Below, one piece after another: positions 21,831 through 34,491 of a stretch of DNA of 64,000 nucleotides. The position numbers were made by a program, and so were the translations under genes. Every line of letters begins with the position of its first letter. Positions within the stretch are counted from its first letter, which is position 1. The notes under the pieces were generated by a model. The model was not told where the DNA came from, searched no databases, and saw only the letters and a program-made list of their open reading frames with translations. Source of the DNA: Plectranthus barbatus (lineage: Eukaryota; Streptophyta; Magnoliopsida; Lamiales; Lamiaceae). Where the stretch lies: NCBI GenBank assembly GCA_026898455.1, contig JAPKLW010001726.1, positions 1 to 64,000 on the forward strand. Reading direction: 5' to 3'.

Positions 21831-23985
21831 AGACAAAATTATATAAATAAATATTTAATGACGAAACTACCATTATAATCACATTTGCTTCTTACCATTT
21901 TGTTGCAGACCTTAGATCTATAATTTCAGGTTTAGATCCGAACATATCCGACTCTGATGAAGTTTATGAATTCCAAATACTACTTTTTTACCAAAAAATA
22001 TTAATAATAAATAAAAATATAAAAACGAAACTACCATTCATAATCAAATTTTCTTATTACCATTTTGATAACCTTCATGTTCATGGATCCTCGCACTATA
22101 ATGCACTATGATAATGAGGAGGTAGATCAGATTACTACGATACTTAGTTGCTACTTTGGTGGCACTTACATGTTTGGATAAATTTGTAGCAATTCTTATC
22201 TAATTCTACCACTCTGGTAGCCGATGTTACTTTAAAGTAATATTTGACTTGGTACAAATGTTGGTTGAATGCACACATTATGTTGTGTTTCCGCTAAGTT
22301 TTTAGGATGGTAGGTCAAGATAAATAGGATGTGAGAGGAGCAAGAAACTCTCTCTAAAGTCTGTTGCGCAAATAAGAAATGAAGTTGGGGGAGTTGGCAT
22401 GATATTAATACCAATAATTAGGGTTTAATTTTTATTTTGGACTTTTTGAGATGTGTATATATAAATAATTTGTTGTATATAGTTAGCTCAGCCCATTAAA
22501 TTTAAAATAAAGAATTTGTATCACTACACGCTTTAAAACTAATCATCACTAATGTGAAAATATTTATTCCTAACTCTTTTTTTAGATGGAACTAATTAAT
22601 ACAAAAATATATTTGATATATTTATTTGGATAATCTTATTATGATAAAATAAATTACAATGACATAAATAATTAACAAAATAATCTCTTCAAAAATATTC
22701 TTGTTATTTGTAAATTAATTGTATATAATTTAGAGGATTTTATTAAATTGGGCTAAATACCTATAACTTATTTATCTAGAGAATCTACAACGAATAACGA
22801 ATAAAGAAAGTAACAATAAATAAATATTCTAAAAAATCTTTAAATATATAATTGCGTGTTGTGTTTTTTTTTACATTTGTCTTTGGTGTTTTTTTTATAT
22901 AAATGGTATATAATATATATATATATATATATTCATAAAACATATATTTTAAAATAATTGTGTAGCTGTTTAATTATTAAAAATTTAAAATGCCGGCTAA
23001 ATAAATAAAATTACATTATATTATTATAATCATCATTATTATCCAATGAGATATTTTAACAATTATTCATTTATATATACATGGAGCATAAATCCAACTG
23101 GTGATAGAGTTTAATTTTTGTATGTGTTCAGATTGGGTGTGTATAAGCAGATGAATATACACGGATGTCACACCATTCATAAAAAAAAATATGTACTAAC
23201 AATCAATCCAAAACTCCAAACCCACCAAAAGATCTCCTTACACTCACACATGAAACAAAAAGAATAAAAAAAAATACTTGCTATTTTAATAGTGATCCAT
23301 TGGAAGGTTTTGTTGCAACACAAAACACTATATTAATTGCAATTCAAATATATGTATAAATATGTGTGTGCGAGCCGATTAGTGTTTTGGAATATGGGTC
23401 AGATTAATTCTCTCACAATCACTATAAAAGCACATTTGTTATTAAGTACACATGAAGCACATTCTACCACTATCACTAGCATTATTTAATTATTTTAATT
23501 TCATTTTCCTGACAGATAGTTCAGAATTTCCATTATGTAAAATCAAACGTATTACTTTGCAAGCATGTAATTCTCAAAATTCAACTCAACCTATGACTCG
23601 AAGACAACATTTTGAGTAAGAAAAATCACAACTTCGTGATTTAACAAATGATAATTTTTGTTATGGAATCAATTAATTATTTGTTTAATAGAAAACTACA
23701 ATTTAGTAAATATTCGATTTTATTTGCAGATAATGTGAATGGAATGTCAGACTTTTTATTTCAAAATAATTTGCATATTCCCTTCAGTAATTTTTTTGGA
23801 TATCCAAATAGTGATATTTCAAATTTTCATACACCCACATTATAGACTTGACTACTGATTATACAGATAAGTAGGATAACTAACAATTTGACATTTTAAA
23901 TGAAAATAATGTTATTTTTTAAAGTTGTTGGTTTAAATTAATTTATTATGGCTTTAATATCTTGGAATGAACACTTTAATTGCAA
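21831..23985. other. AT-rich interior of the Helitron, no gene recognised
   Basis: Very AT-rich sequence with a (TA)n run near 22906-22931. Small open frames (for example 23648-23845) show no recognisable motif. Confidence 0.5.
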
Positions 23986-24865
23986 TTTGAATTACATCAT
24001 TTTTAATGAAAATATTATTTCACTTTATTTGTGTAATCAATCCAATTAGTAATTCAGTTGTCGCTATTGACGAACACTTTATTGTGGAACCGAGTGATAT
24101 GTTCATTTTTGAATTGATATTTATTTTTCTTTAATGCATGTACATAATACTTTTTAGCATAGTTTAAATAATGGAAAATACATACATTCAATATTTCTTT
24201 GAATTAAAATTATTGAATGTAATGCAATTTGCCTTATATCTTATTTCGAAGAGATTATGTTATTTTCTTTATTTTGTGTAGTCACTCCAATGAGCAATCA
24301 TAATACAACTGCTATGAATATCGACCAACAAGTTATTGTGAAGCCGAATGGTATGTTCATCATATGAATCGATATTTATTGTCCTTTAATACATGTACAA
24401 ATAATATTTTTTAGTGCAGTTTAAATAATGAATAATACGTACATTTAACATTTCTTCAAATCAATATTATTGAATGCAATTTGTAAAATATCTAATTTAT
24501 ATCAACCAATAATTTATGTGAAGCCGAGTGGTATGTTCATTATTTGAATTTATATTTTTTCTTTAATACATTTATAAAGTATATTTTTCTGTATAATTTA
24601 AATAAATAACAATACATACATTCAAAATTTTAGATTAACATTTTTTAATGCAATTTGTATTGTATAATAATTCAATGAAAATGTTGTTTCTCTTTATGAA
24701 GTATAGTCACCTACTGAACAATCATAATATAGTTATTTTCAATATCAAAAAATATATATTATTGAATACCTTGTTATATTAATTACTCCTATTTGTGTTG
24801 ATACTTATATTTTCTTTAATACATGCACGAACAATAATGGTACAGTAATTTAAAATTATGATTTT
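23985..24865 (+). repeat. Diverged tandem exon/intron repeats in the Helitron
   Basis: Three clear units and one decayed unit share the order: intron end (TTTGTGTAG-like), a short coding piece of the form V.P..N..NIDQQ.IV.P, then GTATGTTCAT, TTTAATACATGTAC, TTTAAATAATG.AA.ATACATACATT. The GTATGTTCAT-like donors lie near 24098, 24350 and 24530. The spacing is uneven (about 180-255 bp). Confidence 0.65.
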
Positions 24866-24869
24866 AATG

Positions 24870-27800
24870 CAGTGGACTATTGGGATATTGGTGATCCAAT
24901 ACATGCATGTAAATATTGTGCTGCTTTATTTTGGTATAATGAGCATTTTTGAAAACATTATAAAGCGAAAGATATCATCTATTCGGGTTGTTGTGCAAAT
25001 GGAAAAATCAAACTTGCAAAAATAAAAAAGCCTCCAAAGATTTTGGAAGATCTAATTTTAGGGAATGAGGAAAAGAGCAAGCATTTTTAGCCAATATTCT
25101 GCCATACAATAGTATGTTCTCTTTTACATCAAAGAAAAGAAAGATTGTCAATAGCTTAAATAATGGGAGATCAACGCCAATTTTTCATTTGCATGATCAA
25201 AATTATCATTCCATCATAAGTCTTCTGTCTACCGATGATTGTCCACCCAAATTCGCACAACTCTACATATATGACACCGAGAATGAAATTACACATAGAT
25301 TGCTATATGTTCGGTTAGTATTTAATTTTATGCATTTTATTTATTTTGATAAATTATTTAATAATTCAATAATTTACATACTATAAATTTGGTTTTTAGG
25401 AACCAAAGTAATTTGAATAAACTACATGCGGAGATTGTGGCTTATTTGAGGGATATGTTAGATGAGAAAAATGTGTTGGTGAAATCATTTCGAATGGCTA
25501 AAAATAAAATCTTGGAGCATAATTGTTCAGATATTAAACTACGGTTAATAGGAAGAAGAGGAAAAGATGGACGACAATATAATCTTCCAACAATATCTGA
25601 AGTTGCTGCATTAATTGTTGGAGATTTTGATGAATTCAGGAAGATAGAGATATAGTTCTTGAAACTAAATCAGGATATGTAAAACGCATAAATGAGCACC
25701 ATGCTTCGTATCTTGCTCTGTAGTATCCATTATTGTTTTCTTACGGTGAGGATGGTTATAAAGAAAATATTTCTTACTCGGGATTATTTGGAACGTCCAA
25801 TAATGGACGAAAAAGGTTCAGCTTTAGGGAATTCTTTGCTTATCGATTGCATGAAAGACATGATGAGTCTTTAAATATCATGTCATCTAAGCGATTATTC
25901 CAACAATTCATATGTCAAATAGATTGACATATGTTCGCACTCATCAGAAGGAATTACGTGCAAAGATGTATAAGGGCTTAACTGTTGCAATTCTGATGGG
26001 AGAAATAGATCCAACCACGTAGGGTAAACGTATTATATTGCAATTATCTTTCATTGGTAGAGCTCAATATATGATTCAAAATTATCAAGAAGCAATGGCA
26101 ATTTGCAGTTGGGCAGGATATCCAAATCTATTCATCACATTCACATGTAATCCTAAATGGCCAGAAATCATGCGGTATTGTGAAAACAGAGGTTTAGAAT
26201 CAGAAGATCGCCCTGACACAATTGCTCGAGTATTCAAGATGAAGTTGGATAACTTGATAAAAGATCTAAGGCATAACATAATATTTGGTAACATTGTGGC
26301 AGGTAATTTTTCGGTGCAATTGAACTAAATTTAAATTTATATTTGATACTTGATTATTATTTAAAATAACTCTTATTTTAATTAATATTTTCTTTTGCAG
26401 TGGTTTACACCATTGAATTTCAAAAGCGTGGTTTACCTTACACTCATATATTATTATTAGTGAGTAAGGAACACAAGCATCCTGCTGGTGAAGATATTGA
26501 TAAAATTATATCAACTGAAATTCTTGATAAAGAAATTGAGCGTGATTATACGAAGGGGTACAAGATTTTATGATACATGGTCCATGTGGCACAACTCACA
26601 AGAAATCACCATGCATGTTGAATGGTCGTTGTTCAAAATTCTTTCGAAGAAATTTGTGAGTTCAACAACAACGAATAAAGATGGATATTATGTTTACAGA
26701 CGTCAAGATAATGGTCGGTTTGTTGAGAAAAGTGGCATCACACTAGACAATAGATATGTTGTCCCCCATAATAAATATTTGTTGATGAAATATGGTTGAC
26801 ATATCAATGTTGAATGGTACAATCAATCAAGATCAATCAAATATTTATTCAAATACATAAATAAAGGTCACGATCGTGTGACTGCATCTTTTTATCAAAA
26901 CACAAGTGATGATCATGCCCCAAGAAAATGTGATGAGGTGCAAATGCATTACGATTGTCGGTATATATCACCATGTGAAACAGCTTGGAGAATATTTGGA
27001 TTTGAGATGCAATATAGAGATCCAGTTGTTGACAGATTGGCTTTTCATCTTCCTGGTGAGCAAAGCGCCATATTTTCATATTCAAATCCTATAGATGTCG
27101 TCATTGATCGACCAACAGTTAAACAAAGCAAATTCATGGCATGGATGGAAGCAAATAAAAAGTATCCAGAGGCACGCGAGCTTACATATGTTGAATTCCC
27201 AACAAAATTTGTTTGGAAGCAAGATATACGAGAATGGGAGCCAAGAAAAAAAGATACGTTATAGGAAGATTGTTTTATGTGCCTCCTGGTTCTGGAGAAT
27301 TGTATTACATGAGATGTCTATTAAATGTTGTTCGTGGACCAAAAAGTTATGAAGATATAAAGTGTTTCAGTGGAGTCCAGTATTCTACTTTTCGAGATGT
27401 TTGCTATACTCGTAGACTTATTGAAGATGATAAAGAGTATATTTCAACCTTATTATTTGTCGGTTCACTTGCAAACCTGAAGATGTTTGGGATAAATGTT
27501 GGTCATATTTATTCGATGACATTATTTACAATCAAAGAAAATCTTTGAGGCATCCTGGTATGCATTCATTATTAAATCGTAGCATAATATTTTAATAGTA
27601 AATAAATATGGAAATCCAATTTCAAATTCTAATATAATACGACTCTTGAGATATATCATATCTTTGTATATTTTGTAGTGTATATCTTTATATTTTCTAG
27701 ATTAGATTTACTTGTACATGTATATATACTCCTCTGGTAATTCATATTTCATTGAGTGGAATAAGAGATACGTTTCTCTATTTGGTATCAAAGCCAGGTT

Positions 27801-29384
27801 GGCTCCAACCCTAATTTTTTAATTACAGAATTAGCTTTGGATGATTCAGAAGTAAAAAAATTATGCTTTGGTTGAAATGGAGAAACTATTGAAAAGTCTC
27901 GGTAAAAGTCTAAGTGATTTTGATTGCATGCATTTTTTCGAAGGAAGATATTTCCAAAGGACAAATGGAAATTCGATGATCCATGAGGAGTTGAGATATA
28001 ATCGAAAATCAATATGATGAGTATCAGGACTTCTTAAGAAAGTGTACAGATGAGCAATGATGTGTTCATGATACAATTATGGAAAGTGTCAATTCAAATA
28101 AAGGAAGAATATTTTTTGTATATGTATATGGTAGAACAGACAAAACTTTTGTTTGAAAAGGATTATCATATGCATTACGTTCAAAAGGAGAAATTGTCAT
28201 ATATGTAGCTTCCAGTGAAACTGCTTCATTTCTACTTCCTAGAGGAAGAACAACACATTCACGCTTCAAAATTCCCATCAATCCTAATGAATATTCTACA
28301 TGCAATATGGGATGAAGCACATTTGATGCACAAGTTTTGTTTTGAAGCTTTGGATAGAATTTGTTGTGATGTATACGCTTTACCAATCCTGACAATTTTG
28401 TATCGCCATTTGGTGGTAAAACAAATTTTTAGGTGGTGATTTTTGATAAATTTTGCCTGTTATTCTAAAAGGTACCCGATAAGATGTTGTGAATGCAACA
28501 ATTAATTCATCATATCTTTGGGATAGTTGTACAATCTTGAGATTGAGCGAAAGTACGATAATTCAAAATGCGATTTCCAGCGATAAACCAAATCAGTTGG
28601 AGAAGTTTGATCATTGGATTGTAAGCTTAGGAGATGACACAATTGGAGGTGCCAATAATGGAGAAGCAATGATCGATCTTCCTGATGATATTTGTAGAAA
28701 TATTTAGAAGACCCTATTGCAACAAACGTATATCCTATATAAGAGCCAAAAAGTGGTATTTTTGATAATATGTGTTTTTACCAAGAAATAGTAATTTTGG
28801 CACCAACGTTGGCTGTTGTAGAGTCAATTAACCAATACATGGTTTCATTGAATGAAGAAGGCCGGTCTATTTTAAGCTCAGATTGTACGTGCACGTCTGA
28901 TTCAAATGGATATATACTATATGATATTCATACTCCGAAGTTCTTAAATACACTTAAGTGTTCTAGAATGCTGAGTCATGATCTTTATTTAAAGGTTGCA
29001 ACTCCAGCTATGTTGTTGAGAAATATAGATCATGCAAATGGTTTATGCAATACTGGAAGCAGAGGTACTCACAGATCTTAATGCACGAAATAAGATCTTA
29101 ATTCCAAGATTGTCGCTTACACCATCAGATCCAAGATTGTCGTTCAAGTTTCAACGGAGATAATTTCCGATGATAGTTTCATATGCAATGACAATTAATA
29201 AAAGTTAAGGTCAATCATTGAAAAAGGTTGGACTATTTTTTAAGAATCCCGTTTTTAGTCATGATCAGTTATATGTTGCAATTTCTAGAGCAACATGTCG
29301 TTAGGGGCTTAAAGTATTAATTTGTAAATCTAAAGACACTGATGAGACATCTACTCAAAATGTAGTGTATAAGAAAATCTTTTG
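24870..29384 (+). pseudogene. Helitron Rep/helicase (RepHel), decayed
   Basis: The N-terminal zinc-finger-like part reads YWDIGDPIHACKYCAALFWY (24880). The Rep endonuclease region follows: TYVRTHQKELRAKMYKGL, ITFTCNPKWPEIMRYCENRG and EFQKRGLPYTHILLL (26415), where the two-His (HUH) motif has Tyr in place of the first His. IKYLFKYINKG (26840) carries the paired catalytic tyrosines. The helicase starts near 27831. Its Walker A (28112-28155) reads VYGRTDKTFV where GGTGKT is expected; DEAHLMHKFCFEALDR (motif II, 28310) and HDQLYVAISRATCR (29260) follow. Introns with GT/AG edges occur at about 25313-25399, 26306-26399 and 27555-27830. Many stops and shifts show it is dead. Confidence 0.85.
27644..27795 (+). 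repeat. Copia LTR remnant plus primer-binding site inside a Helitron intron
   Basis: About 137 bp (27644-27780) match the 3' LTR at 61275-61448 when that is read on the minus strand, sharing TCTAGATTAGATT, TGTACATGTATATATA and ATTTCATTGAGTG. It is followed by TTTGGTATCAAAGCC, which resembles the initiator-Met tRNA PBS of plant copia elements. Helitron coding resumes at 27831, so the remnant sits in an intron. No copia coding domain remains. Confidence 0.7.
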
Positions 29385-29490
29385 AAATTTATAATGTAAT
29401 TATGTCAGGTTTTTATTATTACTAAGCACTTATTATCACATAATTATATTTAAATTATTTTTTCATACTTAATTTAAAATATAATAATTC

Positions 29491-29516
29491 CGTGCAACGC
29501 ACAGATGAATTACTAA
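29491..29516 (+). other. Helitron 3' terminus (hairpin and CTAA)
   Basis: GTGC-AAC-GCAC hairpin, then CAGATGAATTA, then CTAA before T. Compare 7863-7888. Confidence 0.78.
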
Positions 29517-29602
29517 TATATGAATAATGTAGAAATATCTAAAAATACAAATAAGGGAAAAAAAAATTTGAAAAAAAATTGTAACACATCCGCCTCTGGG
29601 TA

Positions 29603-30496
29603 CTGGTGATTAGGGATGTCAATCGGGCTAACCCTATCGGGCTGCGGGCTATTCGGTCCGGGTTGAATTTTTATCGGGCTAAAAGTTCTTGAAACTAACC
29701 CTAACCCACCGGTTTTCAGGCTGACCCGTCGGGTTGGCAAGATTTACGAGTTTATTTCTGTAAAGATTTTTTTTAAATATTTTAACAACCCCTAAAACAA
29801 AATAAAAATGAAAATGATGAACCAACATAAATAAAAGACATCAAACAACAATATCTTCGCAAAAAATTGTGATAGGTGGATAAAAGGTTGATCAATCATA
29901 GTTTGAAAAGAAAAAAAACATCAATCCTTATATACCAACTAATTTAAATAATAGAAGTACATTCTTTAACATATAAAATGATAAAATATAGATTATAAAA
30001 TTAAATGTAGCTTTCACTTGGGTGAGCATAACAACGAGAGGTTAAAGGTGCTTGAAAAAAAGAAATGAGTAGGTACGTTAATTAGTAGAATGACGAGTGG
30101 AAAACAGTGAAAGAGGAAGAAATGAATAAATTTTTCGATTTAAGGGTAATAAATTACGTCACTGGGAGAAATAGATGAGATTTTGTGTGATGGAAAAAAT
30201 TAGGTCTAGGGAATTAGGTATATGATTAGTGGGTATAGTAGAATATAAATAATATTAGAAATGTTGAATAAATATTATATATATATATATATATATACAA
30301 TTAAATATTGTCGGACCTACGGGACAACCCGCAACCCACCGGGCTCAGCCCGTTCGGGCCTCCAACCCGTCGAGTTCAACTCGTTCGGTTAAAAATAATT
30401 TCAGGTTGAAAATCTTTTATCCTAACCCGCATTTTAGTCCACCGGTTTCGGGCTGACCCATCAGTTTCGGGCTTTTTTGACATGCCTACTGTTGAT
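29603..30496. mobile_element. hAT-like non-autonomous element (29611-30488) with imperfect 8-bp TSD
   Basis: The ends are TAGGGATGTCAA at 29611 and TTGACATGCCTA at 30488, an 11-of-12 inverted match. They are flanked by CTGGTGAT (29603-29610) and CTGTTGAT (30489-30496), 7 of 8 identical, as expected for hAT. Both sub-ends are rich in CGGGCT/ACCCG words; the centre is AT-rich and has no coding capacity. An open frame at 29513-29740 only reflects these words. Confidence 0.75.
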
Positions 30497-31192
30497 CTAC
30501 TAATATATTTGAGCATCTCCAACTCTATTGGAAACACAAACTTAAACATTGATTTAACCCAAAATAAATCTCCAATCCTCTGCAAACGATAACTCAAAAT
30601 GCATTTTTGAGCTTTCTCTCTCTTAGTCTTAGGTGAACGCAAATTTGGGCTTGCTTTTGCACAAGCCCAATTTTTTACTTATGAAGTCATCCACTTTTCT
30701 GTTATTCCAAATGAAGCTACATAAATCGCAGAATTCAATTTATATGTCAATGCTTTTTTATTTCATTGTTTTATATTTATTTAAGTTATAAATTAATTTA
30801 TATGTTAATGCTTTTTTTATTTGTTTTTATTTATTTAATGTTTTAGAAGATAAATATTCAATTAATAAGTGCACAATTAATAATAACTTGTATTTGTTTG
30901 ATAATTAATTATCTCATGAAGGCATGCTAATTTATTTTATTTGAAATTAATAATGTCTGAATCCAAAGTTGATAAGTATATTTGATAGTATTTAAAAAGT
31001 ATAAAAATTTGTGAAAAAAGAAATTCTAAGAATATTCTTTTAGGTTTGAGTTTTGTGTTTAAGTCAAGATGAATTACTGGATGTGACATTTACTGCATTT
31101 TGAATTTGAGTTTGTTATTTTTGGTTACAGATAAGTTTCACTTATTTACCATTTTGTTATTTTTCCTCCAAATACTATCACATCAACATTAA
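30497..31192. other. AT-rich intergenic DNA
   Basis: No gene or bounded element is recognised. The phrase GAGCATCTCCAAC (30511) is common in plant MITE-like sequences, but no partner end is seen. Confidence 0.5.
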
Positions 31193-31376
31193 TACTCCAT
31201 CCGTCCCAGCAGAATAGGCCTTCTTACCAAATCGGACGTTCCAACTAAATTGGCATTTTTCCAAAAATGACAACTTTTTTCACACTCAACAATAAAATAT
31301 TAATTTCACTTACATTCACAGTCTTAATTCTCGTGCCAAAAAGAAGAGGGCCTATTTAATTGTGACGGAGGGAGTA
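31193..31376. mobile_element. MITE, CTCCATCCGTCCC ends, TA TSD
   Basis: The body 31195-31374 (180 bp) starts CTCCATCCGTCCC and ends GACGGAGGGAG. It is flanked by TA on both sides, as in Stowaway-type (Tc1/mariner-derived) elements. It has no coding capacity. Other members lie at 34309, 42608 and, with longer arms, 32168. Confidence 0.78.
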
Positions 31377-32165
31377 TTATTTTTTAAAATTTAATAAGGT
31401 TCTAGCAATTTTAATCACAAAAAACAGGCATTTTATATGAAGACAGATAGGGCCAAAACTTCTCTTGTATATATCACATATCTTCATTCTCCATGTTATG
31501 ATGATTTGAAGCAAAAATAATTTGTGATCAAGAATCCTTTTTTATTTTCTTGAAGTTTTCTTATTGAATAAGTTTTCAAAATTGAAATCAAACTCTAAGG
31601 ATCAGAATAAACCTTCAAATTGAAGTACTCCATGTTTGCATCAATCTATAATTTTCTTCTAAAGAAAAAAGTATTAGGCCCGAATCAGGAATTTTCGAAA
31701 AAAAATATCAATATAAGAAAAATAATCAAATGACTCAAGCCGACTGGCCCAGCCCAAACCATCCCAGGCCCTGCCCGTTTCTTGGGCCTGCACACAACTT
31801 TATATATAATTATTCCATTATTTAGCCTAATCCCTAAATTCTTCAGTCGTATTTTACCTATATTGTTTTCTATTTTAAAAGTTTCTCAATAAAAAAAAAA
31901 CAAAAAAAAAACTAAGGAAATACTTCTGAGTCCAAATTAGGTTATGATAAGGCCTAATATTGAATTCTATTATGTATTATTAAGACTTTGTTTTTTTTAA
32001 AAAAAAAACTCATCCTATTCTATTTTAGCTATTTAAAAGTGGCACAAGATGATTTAAATGAACCCCCTTCCTCCCAATTTATTAGTTTTACTTTCCTTTT
32101 CGGTTTGTTCCATTTATTAGTCTCATTTCTTAAAATGACATATTTTTTTACATTTACCAATAAAA
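31377..32165. other. AT-rich intergenic DNA
   Basis: Nothing is recognised beyond A/T runs. An open frame at 31988-32281 runs through the adjoining MITE and is not a gene. Confidence 0.5.
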
Positions 32166-32487
32166 TACTCCCTCCGTCCCAATTATTTGGTCCATATTTT
32201 CTTTTTGGGTGTCTCATCTATATGGTCCATTATCTAAATTTAGTATTATTTTTTGCATGTATTACAAATTTAGCCTTATAAATTGAATATAATTAATAGA
32301 ATTATTATTAATAGTTATTGCTAAATAAGGGTATATAGAGTTATTATTAATAGTTATTGCTAAATAAGGATAATTCAATTTATAAGGCTAAATTTGTAAT
32401 ACATGCAAAAATAATACTAAATTTAAATAATTAACCATATAAATATAGGAAATCCCCAAAAGTAAATATGAACCAAATAAAATGAAT
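32166..32487. repeat. Fold-back MITE with long inverted arms
   Basis: It begins CTCCCTCCGTCCC at 32168. Arms of about 110-120 bp pair: for example AGTATTATTTTTTGCATGTA (about 32241) with its complement near 32396-32416, and TTATTTGGTCCATATTT with AAATATGAACCAAATAA. The right end has lost the GGGACGGAGGGAG. In the loop AGTTATTGCTAAATAAGG occurs twice in tandem. Confidence 0.72.
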
Positions 32488-34306
32488 AATTGAAAGGAAG
32501 CAGAATGAATATAGGCGGGCCCGGTTGATGCGGTGAAAGACAATTGGATGAGAGGGTGGGGCCCGCAATCACGTGGAATGATAACCCCTTTTATTGCTCT
32601 ACCAAACCATTTGTTTTTAGTCCAATATATTTAAATATATATATATGGATCATTCAACATTATTATAATTTTATCATTTTTCTTCATAAAATATAACATT
32701 AATAATGATTTTATTTTTTATTTTATAGAATATATAAATTCTAGGGTTTTTCATATATCTCTTTAAGATTTATAGTTATCTTTTAGTTTTTTTCCCTAGA
32801 TTTTTCCTTGTACAAACTCTATAAATAATTAATCAATAATAAGTTTGTTTCAAGTTAAATATTATAAGCTCTATCATCATATGAGAGCATATAATAATAA
32901 GCAATAAAAATATTATGACTATATTTCTTTAATAATTTAGAAATTTGTTTATTTATTATTTCTAAATAAAGTGCAATCATTTTATGGACTATTTTTGTAG
33001 CATTTATGTTTGATCTATTTCTTTTTTATTATTATTAAATTTATAATCTATATTATGATTTTAATAATATATAATATTGATGAATTATAATTAAATATAC
33101 TTTTTGATAATTATTGAAAACATACATATATATAATTAAGTTAACTATATTAATTATTAAAAAGCTAGTGTGTATATATTAGTTGATTTGAACCCAAACT
33201 AGAAATTAAATAGTAAAGGAGATATTGCTGGAGACGTTCTAACCGTAAATATCTATACTATAAATATTTTTGAACCAGAAATTTTGGAATTTATTTTCTT
33301 TTTATTATATAAAAAAATGTAAAATGATATTTCCAAATAAAAATGACTGGTAATTGTCTTATTTGGACATTTAAAACATGGTGAAGTGTGTGAATGCGTT
33401 ATTAATATCAGACATAATTAATGCAAACACATGAGTTTCTCTCCTCGTACAATAACTAGTGAAAAATACATTTGATTTTATGAATTTAAAATGTATATAT
33501 GTGCGTACACAAAATATATATTAATTAATATCTTCTGAAAAATATATATTCTTCATCTTCACCCTTCAAAAAAAAAATTTAATTTAGGGACATAATGAGT
33601 TTTCTATACCTATAACATCATCTTATTTTGTTTTAGAATTATTCATTTTATTTATTGTCGTCACTATTCCCTATTATTATGTCACATTATTCTTACAAAA
33701 TATGTGAGATTTAAAAAGGCTATATGATAGCAGGTACAGTAACTTTAAATACAATAAGATTGAATGTAACAAGACATGGGTTTCGTTTCAAATGAGTTAT
33801 ATTTATTTATGGAGTGATTATTTTTAATTAGTAGAATAAAGAATATGAAACTTTATAATTAGAAAATTGTCGGGTTTAATGAAGACAAGTAATACAAAAA
33901 AGCCAAAACAGAAAAAAGAAACCGTACGGCAATGGCAATCCTTTTGAAAAAAAAAAAAAACAATGAGCAAAGCATGAATGAAATGCATGGCTGGCCTAAT
34001 TATATAAATTAGAAATGAATTTTATAACAATAATAAGAATGGGCCACCTCTAGGGAGCTGAAGTGAAAAAATTAAAATTGAAAGGGAAAAAAAAAGGTTT
34101 TGTTGAATTTGATGAAAGTGATTTGGCAACGAACGACCTGCATCAAATTTCTTATTACAACCTAGTTTCAAGCAAGACTATATTGTTTTATAAAGCAATA
34201 ATAATGTGACAAAACTAACCAAACATGACAATAGAGTAGACATGCTTGGTTTTAGCTAACATCACACACATGATCACATTAAATAAGCTCTCTTATTCTT
34301 ATATAT
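32488..34306. other. AT-rich intergenic DNA
   Basis: No gene, element end or RNA gene is recognised. Confidence 0.5.
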
Positions 34307-34491
34307 TACTCCCTCTGTCCCGAGTTATTAGTCCCATATTCCTTTTTCATCCGTCCCAACTTATTAGTCCTATTTCCTAAAATGGAAAAAAAATCTCCTC
34401 ACACCAATAAAAAATTAATTCCACTACACTCACAAACATTGGTAACTGTGCCAAAAGCAAATGGGACTAATAACTCGAGACGGAGGGAGTA
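34307..34491. mobile_element. MITE, CTCCCTCTGTCCC ends, TA TSD
   Basis: The body 34309-34489 (181 bp) has the inverted ends CTCCCTCTGTCCCGAGTTAT and ATAACTCGAGACGGAGGGAG, flanked by TA. It is the same family as 31195-31374 and 42608-42788. Confidence 0.8.

Larger units (their letters stand above)
20375..29516 (+). mobile_element. Decayed autonomous-type Helitron (continues from about 8018)
   Basis: RPA-like exons lie on the left and a Rep/helicase gene (24870-29384) on the right, all on the plus strand. The 3' terminus has a hairpin (GTGC, loop AAC, GCAC, 29492-29502) and CTAA (29513-29516) followed by T. Helitrons move by rolling-circle replication and make no TSD, so only the 3' end can be fixed here. 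Excluding the Tat insert it spans roughly 9.4 kb from 8018. No intact gene survives. Confidence 0.82.

Noticed and set aside
22906..22931. (TA)n run as a promoter or origin
   Set aside because: Simple repeat in AT-rich DNA, with nothing nearby to support a function.
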